Source of the DNA: Skeletonema tropicum
Lineage: Eukaryota > Bacillariophyta > Thalassiosirophyceae > Thalassiosirales > Thalassiosiraceae
Assembly (NCBI GenBank): GCA_037178625.1
Contig: JAWZXG010000036.1
Coordinates: forward strand, 1-64,000
DNA: 64,000 nucleotides
Direction: 5' to 3'
Shown here: positions 31,888 to 42,497 of the stretch, one piece after another
Layout of the letters: each line of letters starts with the position of its first letter
How positions within the stretch are numbered: the stretch's first letter is position 1
The notes under the pieces: generated by a model
Databases searched by the model: none
Told to the model about the DNA's origin: nothing
Seen by the model: only the letters and a program-made list of their open reading frames with translations
Position numbers and translations under genes: made by a program

Positions 31888-34800
31888 ATGAAGTTTGGCA
31901 ACACAAATCCAGTTATATCCACCGTTGGTAGTAATGGTAAGGGCTTCCGTGCCGTGCGGAATCGGAGCAATGTCGATGCACGTCTTACTTCGTCAGGGGT
32001 CAAGACTGCCGCTAAACCGTCGGCTCCTGTCATTGCATTGAGCGTAACAGACATCAATTGGCGTTTGGTGCGTACCGACGATCGTATCTTCTCGCTGCTA
32101 GCGTCTGTTGCATTAGGCGATGGGTTTGACGTTGCCAAGTTGGAGAAGGAACAACTGCTCTTTTCTGCTCTTTCCGTCTTTGAAGTCGGGTCAATCAAGT
32201 ACATCCTGAATGAACTGTCTGAACATTACCCGAATGTCCCAGTTGGTAAGACTGATTCTACTGACAAAGATGATCTGGTGTCTGCAGCGGTCAACTTCTT
32301 AATGTTTGCCGCTATTGCTCAGAAAGGAGGTACAAGCCAAGCGCCGTACACTTCAAATTGTGAGCATTTTTGGTAAGAGAGAAGGTTAACCTTCGTGTGG
32401 TTCAATGATTTTGGTATTTTTGTTCATTGTACCGTTTTACAAATTCTGTCTTTCCTTTTTACTTACAAGTTTTTTTTTCAACCTTCAACTTCACACCAGT
32501 GATGAGAACGGGAAACTTGTACTTGAAGACAAAACTCATTCGGGCTCCCGTGATCAACCTGTTCAAGATGATGATGAACCGGATTTGTCCGAGAAAGGTG
32601 CTGTCACGAAAAAGTCTAAACCGGTACCTGTCCGAGAGAAGGCCTCTCCTGATTCAACTATCATGTGAGTTTATTTTGTGTGCATGTGCACTGCCGCACT
32701 AAGTATCGCTTGCTTATTGAATCATTTTAGTATAATCGATCACTGAACAATTTTACCTAATAAATAAATGCAACTGCCTTCTACATAGCGAGAATGAGTG
32801 GGTTGATTACACCCATTCAGATCTCTCGGATGGATGGAAAAGGAAGAGTATCAAGCGTAAGTGCGGCAAATCCCGCGGAACTATTTACCACCATTACCTC
32901 TCCCCTGACAACAAAGTTTTCAAGAGGGAGAGGACGCCCGAATGCTGTGCCAGGAGTGCATGGTGCACCACTGCAATGTGTATTGCCTTGGTACAAATAC
33001 GAAATGCGAACGTCGTGAGTGTAGGTTTGGGTACGGTACGGAGACAGAGTACGGCAAGTGTGATACAGATGGGAAACCACTCAGCAAAGTATCGGTGATA
33101 GTAACAGATCAAAAGGGAGTGGAACACTTCCAACTACGCCGTACAAAGTCGCGAAAGTCATGTCAGCACAGTAGGACACTGTTGCAAACCTGGAGGGCAA
33201 ACATAGATATCCAGCTACTGGTTTATAGGTCACATCCAGACAAACCCGATGTCAGCGAGATTGAGAACGTTTGCAAATATGTCGTAGCATACGCCAGCAA
33301 GAAGAACCACACGTCCAAGAAGGAGAAAGAAGCAGTGCAGAACATTGTGCAAAGGTAAGTGTGCTCTGAAGATGAAAGTTGTCTCTCACACTGAATTCAG
33401 TGCAGTTGTGTATTCCGCCATCTTCTTTGGTAAAACTGTGCGGTGCACAATTTTGCAAATTGAAACAAAATCTTACGCTGGGTAACCTCACTGTATTCCG
33501 CCATCGACTTTGGTAAAACTGTGCAGTGCACAATTTTGCAAATTGAAACAATCGAACACTGTTAACCCCACTGCTAACACAACCTACCGCCACTATTAAT
33601 TCTCACCTCCCAGCAAAAGCTCCGAGGATATAAGTGGTGTCCAAACATTGGTGAAAATGTCACTGAACTGGATGACAAGCAAAAGGCTCATCAGCATACA
33701 AGAGGCGGTGCACGAGATTGATAGGCTGAGTTTAACACTCTGTTCAGATGTGATCACTTACGTGTCGGTTCAGAATTGTCTGAAGCTACGAAAATCATCC
33801 GACCCTAAGCCAAACGACTTGGTCTATAGCTATGCAAGCAGGGAGGAAAAGTACAGCAAACTGACCTTGGATCAGTACTTTTACAAGGAGTGGTGTAGGA
33901 AAAAGTTCATGATAGACCCTGACAGCAATAGACGCATGAACAGGATACTCATCGCCAAAGGACTCAATTGCAGACCACGTTACCCGGTGGACTACGATTA
34001 TGCAAGAGGAATGTTGTTACTTCACAAGCCATGGAGCTTCGACAAACCACTTAATTTACGCGACAGACAGAGAACAATCAATACATTCAAGTTGATGCTG
34101 CAGAAAAGACAGGTCCCTACAAGTGTTTGGACCGAATACCAGAGAGCTGTTAGATACGCGCAAGAAAAAAGGATCGAATGTGTGGCAAGAAAAGGGACAA
34201 TTCAAGCAGATGTCAACATTGACGAGCTCGACGATGACGAGGTAGATCAACACCTGAATCATTTGCACTCGACCCAACTCTCTGATAGGAAAGTGGATGA
34301 GTTACTTTTGGGGGGCAAGAAAATCGACGTAGGATTGAATCACGATTGGTCGAAGAGCTCGTTTGATGGAGAAAGAGACGTAACAATACCAGGGGAGGAG
34401 TACACAGTCAAACTCAGAGAGCAACGTGCCAGAGCCATGATGGACGATCATTCAGGCGCAACAATACCCACGAAATCTGACGGATCAAGTTACAACATCG
34501 AGGAACTGTCCGAGGAACAGGCGATGATCGTACTCGCCACTGTCGATACTGTGGTGAAATTCCTTGATAATGACGAGGATTACAAGCCGCTACGAGCAAC
34601 AATTACAGGAATGGGTGGGTGCGGGAAATCGCTGGTAATTAACACCATCATTTCCATCATCAGGAAGCTGACCGATTCGAACAAGACAGTCCAGGTTGCT
34701 GCTCCTTCAGGCAGCGCAGCGTACAACGTCAAAGGGTGCACGCTGCACTCACTTCTGGGAATTAACGTACAGGTACCTTACAAATCATTGGACGCAAAAA

Positions 34801-36452
34801 GAAGAGAAGAAATGTGCAATAAACTGAAAGAGCTGCTCGTACTGATGGTCGATGAAAGAAGCATGTTGGGCTCACACGTAACATTCGGTGCAGAGGAGCA
34901 TGTGAGAGATTGCGCATTTAATGGGCACAATAAACGGGAGAGGTGGGGCGGTGTCCCGGTTGTGTTGTTCTTCGGTGACGACTACCAGCTGCCACCGTCC
35001 AACAAGGGGGGAGCAATAAACGGCTACCACGAATACCACAACAACGATAGGCCAAAAACAATGACAGGAAAGAGTAAAAACAATCAAATATGCGATTACG
35101 AGGGTAGCAAAATCTTGACTGAGATGATGACGGATGTGGTCTTCATGTTGACGAAGAATTTTAGAGCAAAAGACAAGGAGGATAGCGATCTCATGAACAG
35201 GATGAGAGTGGGGAACCAGACTGATGAGGATGCAAAGCGCCTGATCAAACTACACATAGACGAACTCGGAAAATATCATCCAAAACTGAGGGAAGAGGTA
35301 GAAAATGACCCAAAGACGTTGTGGGTATACGCGAAACGGGACGATATGTCCCAGAAAAATGTAGACATGCTGATCAAAACACACGAACGACTGAAAGTAC
35401 CAATAGCTAGGCTCAGGTGTCAATTCAGCAGCAGGATGGCGGGCAATAACACAGCATACCAGTCGCACTTTTACGGCAGGAGGCTATTCTACACCTTTGA
35501 TGTGTGCGTAGGTGCACATGTTTGCTTGGAGTCAGCCAACATCGATCCCAACTCAGGATTGTACGTCTCAGCTATTGGGGTAGTTGTCGAGATCGTTTAC
35601 GATAAGGATCGCTCCGTTGGACCAAACGGTAAAGGTGAGGTTAGCCTACCGAAGTACATTGTTGTGGATTTCCCTACATACAAACCACCACCAGGCGAGG
35701 ACCCATGGGACAAGAACAACCCAACGGTGAGTAAAAGTTGACACACGAAAGACACAAGACAATTGCCACTCTCTGCGAAAACACTACTAACTCATTTCAT
35801 ACTGATACAAATGCATCCTACCCCAACTTATTGCGCACAGCACGTGCCAATCCCACCCTACGAGCAGATTTGCAACAGAGGATGCTGCACCGCATTATTC
35901 ATGCCATTGCAAATTGCCTACGCCATCACCATCCACCGCTGTCAAGGACTCGAAGCTGGATTCGACAAAGGAGACCGCTGGAACCGCATGATAATAGATC
36001 CAGCAGATGAGTTGTGGGAGATTAGCAAGTTTCTTGGAACAATGTACGTGGCTACCAGCAGAGGCAAAACACTTGGCTCCAAAGATCAAGCATACCCGTC
36101 GGACAGTGCCATATACTGGACCGGAAGCAACATTTCAACGAACCGATTAAAAAATTGCAAGAGAAAGCAAAATGGCCAGTTCTGCGAATCGTACAAGAAG
36201 CGAGCAAATTGGGTGAAATACTTGGAGGGGAAGGCAGAAGAGTCGAAGACAAGGTATAGCAAGAGAAAGTTGGAAGAAATCACAGAAACATCGTACGCAG
36301 CAGCAATCAAGGGCAATTTCATCAAAGACAGGACAGACCTGACAACCAGGATTACCAACATCATAACCAACCCGAACAAGAAGTGGAAAGAAGCGAAGAA
36401 GGATCATGAAATCCCAAGTGATTACTTCGCAGGATCTTCATCTGGTGATTAG
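31888..36452 (+). CDS. PIF1-type DNA helicase of the Helitron lineage, five exons
   Basis: Exons: 31888-32372, 32500-32664, 32789 to 33354 (internal uncertainty), 33614-35726, 35841-36452; introns of 127, 124, 259 and 114 bp with GTRAGT/GTAAGA donors. The rep-like part has a Cys/His cluster (CQECMVHHCNVYCL), CRFGYG, TWRANIDIQLLVYR and VCKYVVAYASKK, which match the stretch before the helicase in Helitron proteins and include a Tyr pair. Helicase motifs: GMGGCGKS, LVLMVDERSMLG, GDDYQLPPS, LTKNFRA and, after the last intron, AYAITIHRCQGLE. No HUH motif is visible. Exon 3 can be read as an MBD-like domain (GWKRK..KR.GKSRG...YLSPDNKVF) or as containing a 68-bp intron (32844-32911); the first reading needs a frameshift. 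About 1,300 aa. Confidence 0.8.
32726..32760. repeat. T-large palindrome 7 in helicase intron 2
   Basis: TTTAGTATAATCGATCACTG then AACAATTTTACCTA; arms degenerate, centre GATCACTG as in the copy at 36447. Confidence 0.7.
33426..33545. repeat. T-large palindromes 8-9 in helicase intron 3
   Basis: Two near-identical copies (33426-33462, 33509-33545) of GGTAAAACTGTGC.GTGCACAATTTTGCAAATT inside an 83-bp tandem repeat that begins TGTATTCCGCCATC. Confidence 0.85.
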
Positions 36453-36482
36453 TAAAATTGATCACTGCACAGTTTTACAAAA
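36447..36482. repeat. T-large palindrome 10 at the helicase stop
   Basis: AGTAAAATTGATCACTGCAC then AGTTTTACAAAAC. It contains the helicase stop codon TAG (36450-36452). A further degenerate copy follows at about 36541-36594. Confidence 0.75.
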
Positions 36483-36639
36483 CAGACACTTTCTCAACAC
36501 AAAGAATACAACAACTCAATTAAGCGTCTGCATCTGGTGATCAGTAAAACATCTGCAAGCGCACGATTCGATATATCAAGCACAGTTTTACAAAAAGACA
36601 TTTTCTCGTGACGAAGAAAGACAAAAACTAAATCGACTA

Positions 36640-36971
36640 ACGCCCGTGTAAAACCTGTATTTCTTTCTCGTACAGACCGATTTAGATGCTCAAAAAGCGC
36701 ATCTAGTACAGTCAATTTCTCGCTTTCAACAGGTACTTCTTGCTTTCTACATAGGAACACATACAGATCCTACACCGGTAGTCTCTACCGAGGACTCTAC
36801 GTGTCCCTAAAGTAAACCTTCTCACTAAAAAACACATGTACTGATTCCTACCTATAACTCTGTAGAATAATGGGGGTGAAAAATAATGAATTTTCCCACC
36901 TGTAATAGAAGGGCACCTGCGGCCCCCTATTACGCTGCTCTGCACTCCATGAACGGGGGCCCCGAGGGCCG
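36640..36971. repeat. Right end of T-large
   Basis: About 330 bp alignable to T-small 20560-20878, including CTTTCTACATAGGAACA, CTCTACGTGTCCC and AAACCTTCTCACTAAA, ending GGGGCCCCGAGGGCCG. A CGGTAG-TCT-CTACCG hairpin (36777-36791) is present here but not kept in T-small. No gene is seen. Confidence 0.75.
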
Positions 36972-37008
36972 ACAATCTATGGGGAGAAACTGTCGAATCG
37001 TAGGGGAG

Positions 37009-37296
37009 TGACACAGGATGCGATATTTCGCGTATGTACGGATTCTATACAGTTATGTTATGGTAGGGTATCTAAGATACATTGTATGTAAGAGGTTGCG
37101 CTTTGAGAGGCTTTTGAAGCAAATCACGCTTGATCTCATAGAGAGGAAAAGAAATAAAATAAACAACAGTCAATTGACGCATCGGAACGATTTCTGAGGA
37201 GAAATCTGGAGCAATCCACTTCCTTGTTGGAGAGATCTGACAGAACCGCTATTACTACGCAACCCTCTTACTGCTGCAAGTCTGCGCAAGTTAAGA
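37009..37296 (+). repeat. B 3' LTR (288 bp)
   Basis: Same sequence as 21192-21479 by eye. Preceded by the polypurine tract AGGGGAG and followed by the TCAAG duplication. Confidence 0.92.
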
Positions 37297-37301
37297 TCAA
37301 G

Positions 37302-40300
37302 ATGACGATGATGGGAATTGTGGTGGTGATGCCAGTGCCATCAGCTACTTCTGGAAGAAACGGATGATCCATAGCTTATCGTATGTCAATGAATTGCAAA
37401 TCGAGCATGGACCACTCAATACTGGATTGGTGGATATTCAAAGTCATGGTTACATCGAATTCTGCAACTATTGCGATGCCAACCCCCCATTCCAATCGTT
37501 TTCGAACAGCCTTGCACGCGAACACGCTGTCAAGTTCAGGCTACTTGAACTCGAAGAGCGCAAGGCACACGCAGAGGTTCTTTCCGCGGAGGCTGAAGCA
37601 GACATATTGCGGGATAGGGCCTATGGCGGTAGCAGTGTGATGACAAATCCTGATCGTGAAGGAACAATTTCGAAGGCATCTGGTTCTCGGCATTCGCTCA
37701 AAGACAATTCCAGATTCCTTGGTACGATCGATGGTGGGGATAACTTTAGTTTGGATGGGGATAACCTTAGTTTGGGCAGCAATTCAGTGGATAATCACCC
37801 AACCACTATGGGTAATCTTTCTTCTGGCTTCACCGGCATTCCATTTGGTCCGCTGAATTTTGGATCTACCAGCGGTTCGCATTCACACCACTCACAACGC
37901 TCCTCTGGTTTGCATGGGCAGTCTCATCACAGCCCCTCCTCTTCGTCTTCATCACACAAGAAGAAGAAGAAGAAGCCCTATGGTGGCGGTGGTGGTGTTG
38001 GTGGTGGTGGCAGCAGTGGTGGAAGCAGCAGCCGCGGCAGCAACAGTGGAAGCAGTATTCCGTCCCAAATCAGTGCTAGTGGATCCGGCGGGTCTGGGGG
38101 AGGTAACGGTCGCTATGCTGGAGTCTACAAGAAGTCCGATCCTAGAGTTAGATTGAAGTTTGATTATCATGATGTCATGTCTGCCAATGGTGAAGTTGTC
38201 AGTCTACTTGTACCGTCAGTCCAGGATTCGTCTCCCGTTCCCTACAATATTGCATGTACTGGCTCCAAAGTTCTTGATAATTGGCAAAACACTCACGAGA
38301 CTAGCCCTACTGATGGCGACGGTGTTTCCGAGATGTCTGCAGATGGGGAGGCTATTCGCTACCATGTTCATTCCACTGAGGTTTCTCATGATGAAGATAG
38401 CTCTGAGGCCCTCTCTGATGACACGTCCACTGATGATGACTTCCGTGAGCCAGATGCAGGTGATGACAATGCCACTTACCGTGTGTCAAGGAGTAAGCAT
38501 CACACTAGGAAGGGTGATCTTGCAGACAGAGGCGCTAATGGAGGTGTCCAAGGTGATAGTCTTCGCGTTATCAACGTGATTCCCAATCTCCACGTTGATC
38601 TTTCCGGCCTCGACAACCATACCTTGGCTAAGACGCCGATTGGCACTTGCGGTGGTGTTGTTTTGACTCAGCGAGGTCCTGTTATTGCGGTCTTCCATCG
38701 GTACGCTCTATTGGGGAGAGGACGCAGTATTCACTCGAGCATCCAACTTGAAGCTTATGGGAATACAGTCGATGATAGATCTATTGCTTTTGGTGGTGGA
38801 CAGTGCATTGAGACTGAGGACGGTTACCGCATTCCTTTGGATATTCAAGATGGCCTTGCCTATCTCAACATCCGTCCATTCACCAACGATGAACTCGAGC
38901 ATTTGCCACAAGTTGTCATGACTGCTGACACGGCTTGGAGACCTACAGTTCACGACTCTGTCATCTCTGACGATCCTACTTGGTATGAGCGTCAACCTAA
39001 CGAGCCTCTTCCCAACGCTGAGAACTTCAATGCTGTTGGCGAGTTTCTTCACCGCGATGCGAATGTCACCGCATCCTCCCATCACTCCGATCCAGAATCT
39101 CCATTCCCCTTCTATGAAGCTCCATCTGCCTCTGATCTCATCTCCGTCGAGGAAGATATTATTCCCTCAGTCAACGTCAACGAACATTTTGGATTTCCAT
39201 CTATGATTCCTGGACTCCTACGTGATGTCGAGAAATATGGGGAGCTTCTTACTGGGCAGGTGGTTGGTGCACATGAGACTCGTGCGCACGCTCGTGATTA
39301 TGATGCTCTTCGTCCATTCTTCCTCAATGCACCCCGTGAGGTTGTTGTGCACACAATGCGGTCTACTACCCAGTGGTATAATTCCATCCCGCAAGCTAGT
39401 CGTCTTTATGACATGCGCAAGGCTCATTTTCCTGCTTGCAACATCTTTCGCCGCCACGAGGCTGTCGGTACAGACACGGTCTTCTTTGATATTGAAGCAT
39501 GGGGAGGGTATCGCTGCTGTCAATTCTATATAGGTCGACGTAGCTACTACATGTCTGCTCATGGGATGCTTACGGATGGTCAATTTGCTGGGAGCCTTGA
39601 GGATGAAATTCGGTACCGTGGAGCAATGGATCTGCTCATCCCTGACAGGGCTAAGGCTGAAATTAGTGCAAGGGTCATGGAACTTCTTCGTGCCTTCCAG
39701 ATTAAAGACTGGCAGTCCGAACCGCATCATCAAAATCAAAATATTGCAGAGCGGTACATCCAAGAACTTAAGAAGTATTGCAATTGGGTCCTGAATACCT
39801 CCGGCGCTCCTCCAGAATCCATCTTTTTCATCATCAAGTATGCTATGTTCATCCACAATCGCACGGCGAGGGAAAACTTGGGTTGGAGGACTCCTCATGA
39901 AGCCTTGACTGGGCAAACGCCTGACATTAGCATGCTTCTTTGCTTTCGTTTCTGGCAGGTGGTGTATATCAAGAACTACAGAGACATGGGAACTGGTTTT
40001 CCTTCGGAATCTAACGAGATCCTTTGCCATTTCTTGGGATACTCTGAGACCGTTGGTCACAGTATGACGTTCATGGTATACAACCCCGAGACCCATTCCA
40101 TCCTTTATCGGTCGAGCATTCGAGCGGAGAACGAGAATGATATCAAGAAATCACCTATCCCACCTCATAACAATCCAGATCAGCGAGATACTCATCAGCA
40201 ATGGCATGATGCCTTCCCAACTATTGAGGAGTTTGTGCCTTCTCCCGAGGATGCAACCGAGCCAGCAACAGTTCGTCCAGAAGTTCCAACAACTGCCACA

Positions 40301-42247
40301 AATCGTGATGGAACACCACTTCGTCGTAGTCCAAGATGGCGAGTCCAGTCCACCGACAAGGAAGCAACCTCTACTTCTTCCAATACTACTCCACACAGCC
40401 GTAGCCGCAGCCGTAATCGCAAGAAGAGTGATGAAGATGGGGGAGCAACCGCTGGGAAACCCAATCAGAACCAACCATCAGCTAAGCCATCCAACTTGAA
40501 CCAGCTGAAATCTGATGAACTTGTGGGGAGGACTGTCCTTTTGAAAACTCGCGACGATGGGCAACGTTTCAGAGCTGAAATAGTCGGTATTCCTGAGGAT
40601 TTCGAGGGGCAACGAGATAGCAACCCTGAGCTGATCAAATTCAAATGCCGTGTTGGGGATGCAAAGTTTGATGAGATTGTTGATTACAACGATATGCTGG
40701 GACTCATTGAGGAGCAAGTACAGAATGAGGATGGTACTTGGAGATTTAGGCAGATCAAGGGGCATACGAAGCCATGTAGGCGCAGTGATAAGCCCAAGAT
40801 TCTGATCGAGTGGGAATCTGGGGAGGTGACGTTGGAACCTGTCTACAATATTGCAATCAAGGATAGATGGATTGTTGCTGAGTACGCCAGAGACAACAAC
40901 CTTGTTGAGGAGTGGGATGAAATATGGCCAAGCTTGAGACTGCGCAACGCTGCCAAGAATGCGAAGAAACTAATTCGTATGATCAATGCCGCAAAGCGAC
41001 TCTCCCACAAGTCAGCTCCTGTCTACATGTACGGGCATCGAGTTCCCCGCAATCACGATGAAGCTATGGAGTTGGATAGGATCAACAAGAACAACAAGTG
41101 GCTTAAGAGTGAAGAATTGGAGAAGGAGCAGCTGTTCCAGTACAAGACGTTCAAGGACTATGGCCATAGATCGAAGGGTAGACCTCCTGAAGGATACAAG
41201 AGAATCACTCTTCATTTTGTGTATGCGGTGAAGCATGACGGTCGATACAAGTCCCGAGTTGTTGCTGGAGGCCATCTCACCGATACACCCGTTGAAAGTG
41301 TCTACTCTGGTGTTGTTTCTCTCCGTGGGATTCGTTTCGTCATCTTTCTTGCAGAGCTAAATGGGCTACAAGTCTATCAGACGGATGTGGGAAATGCGTA
41401 TCTCGAAGCATACACCAAGGAGAAGGTCTATGTTATTGCCGGTCCCGAATTCCAGAATCTTGAGGGGCATATCCTTGTTATTGTTAAGGCACTCTACGGA
41501 CTCAAGAGTTCAGGTTTACGCTGGTATGAACGTTTTGCTGACGTCCTGAGAGAGATGGGTTTCGTTCAGTGTCCCGCAGAACCTGAGATTTGGATGCGAG
41601 CGCATCGCAAGGATGGTTCTATTATTTGGCCCAGTGACAACAAGGATGAAGGTGGCAATGGTTCTTCCGCTAGCTCCACAAGACCTTCAACTACCTCCAA
41701 GTACCCAGTTCCCACCAATGATGGTTCGTATTACGAGTACATTGCGACTTACGTGGATGACTTGACTATCGCATCTAGGTACGCGATGAAGATTACGGAA
41801 ACGCTAGAAAAGAAGTACAAGTTCAAATTGAAAGGAACCGAGCCTCTCAAATTCCTGCTTGGATGTGACTACTTCCGTGATGAAGATGGTGTTCTGTGTC
41901 AAGCTCCCAAGAAATACATCGAGAAGATGTCAGAGTCATATGAGCGTTTCTTTGGGGAGAAGCCGCCGCGTAAGGTATCATCACCGCTGGAGAAGGGAGA
42001 TCATCCTGAACTCGACGATTCAGATTTCCTGGATGAAAATGAGACGAGGATCTATCAGTCCATGATTGGCTCCGCTCAATGGGTAGTTTCTATCGGTCGT
42101 TTCAATGGGGAACACAATCCATCCGATGTATTGAGCAAGCACTGGGGATATCAAGTCGTATGGCCACTATTGCGACCACTTTTATTTTGGAAAGGCGACA
42201 CAATGGATATTATCAGAGAAAAGAAAAAGGAAACTGTCGAATCGTAG
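37302..42247 (+). pseudogene. A Gag-Pol polyprotein, main part, with two in-frame internal deletions
   Basis: About 1,648 codons, continuing the frame of 20996-21191. Order: rest of Gag N-terminus (HSLSYVNELQIEHG), Lys/Gly/Ser linker, then a jump at LKFD/YHDV that lacks about 490 residues present in B. The CoDi-type pre-integrase region follows (PVIAVFHRYALLGRGRSIHS). Integrase shows TDTVFFD, IPDRAKAE and QNIAERYIQELK. Then come a Ser/Arg-rich linker and RT with YQTDVGNAYLE, KALYGLKSSGLRWYERF and YVDDL. RNase H is almost absent: VVSIGRF joins directly to NGEHNPSDVLSKHWGY. It ends at TAG 42245-42247, five bases before the LTR. No DTGA/DSGA-type protease motif was found. Confidence 0.88.
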
Positions 42248-42252
42248 GGGAG

Positions 42253-42497
42253 TGACACAGGAAATGATATTTCGTGTATTTACGGATTCTTACAGTTATG
42301 GTATGTTAGGGGTAACATACGGTCTATGTAGATAGAGATTGCGTTAGGAGCGATTCCATCGTTCTTCTCACAATAAAGGAAAGAAAAATAAACATAAAGA
42401 CGTCGTTTGTCGACAACGTGCTGTCTTCTCCGTAGAAGAACACAACCTGCTATTACTACGCAACTCTCTTGTCCTGTATCATCTACAGTGATTTAGA
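42253..42497 (+). repeat. A 3' LTR (245 bp)
   Basis: Matches 19271-19515 by eye. Preceded by AGGGGAG (42246-42252). Followed at once by G pol sequence. Confidence 0.92.

Larger units (their letters stand above)
24820..36971. mobile_element. T-large: 12.15-kb helicase-bearing DNA transposon, Helitron-lineage candidate
   Basis: Borders were set by comparison with T-small: both begin GGGGCGCGC and end GAGGGCCG, and similarity stops there. ACA flanks both sides (24817-24819, 36972-36974), a possible 3-bp duplication. The inverted motif GGCCCTCGGGGCC is 62 bp inside the left end (24882-24894) but only one base from the right end (36958-36970), so the repeats are asymmetric. Inside are four genes (25346 -, 25992 +, 27078-31021 -, 31888-36452 +) and about eleven copies of one palindrome. 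It lacks LTRs, integrase, DDE transposase, tyrosine recombinase and DNA polymerase motifs. The helicase places it near Helitrons; asymmetric short inverted repeats are described for Helitron2/Helentron elements. Confidence 0.78.
21192..37296 (+). mobile_element. B: gag-only Copia element inserted in A gag, containing T-large
   Basis: LTRs of 288 bp (21192-21479 and 37009-37296) look identical and are flanked by TCAAG (21187-21191 and 37297-37301). It has the same primer-binding motif as A, a full-length gag (21874-24759) and a polypurine tract AGGGGAG before the right LTR, but no protease, integrase or reverse transcriptase. Only about 34 bases of B remain between T-large and the right LTR, and these match the end of A. 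B is therefore a large derivative that would need enzymes in trans. Confidence 0.9.
19271..42497 (+). mobile_element. A: CoDi-type Copia element inserted in G pol, itself carrying B and T-small
   Basis: LTRs of 245 bp at 19271-19515 and 42253-42497 look identical. A primer-binding candidate follows the left LTR and a polypurine tract (AGGGGAG) precedes the right one. Its ORF begins at 20996, is split by B after 21191, resumes at 37302 and stops at 42247. The parts are in the same frame (1,714 codons with stop). The gag core and most of RNase H are deleted. Unlike the others, no target duplication is found: TCCAT lies left and GGTGT right. Confidence 0.9.

Noticed and set aside
32794..33018. 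75-codon ORF as a separate gene
   Set aside because: It is an out-of-frame reading across the helicase exon 3 region.
24820..36452. Helicase and unknown genes as cargo coded by Copia B
   Set aside because: They lie between their own borders, which are shared with T-small elsewhere in A, so they belong to a separate transposon.
24820..36971. T-large as a Maverick/Polinton, Crypton or integrated virus
   Set aside because: No DNA polymerase B, DDE integrase, adenovirus-type protease, tyrosine recombinase or capsid motif is visible; only a helicase is recognisable.
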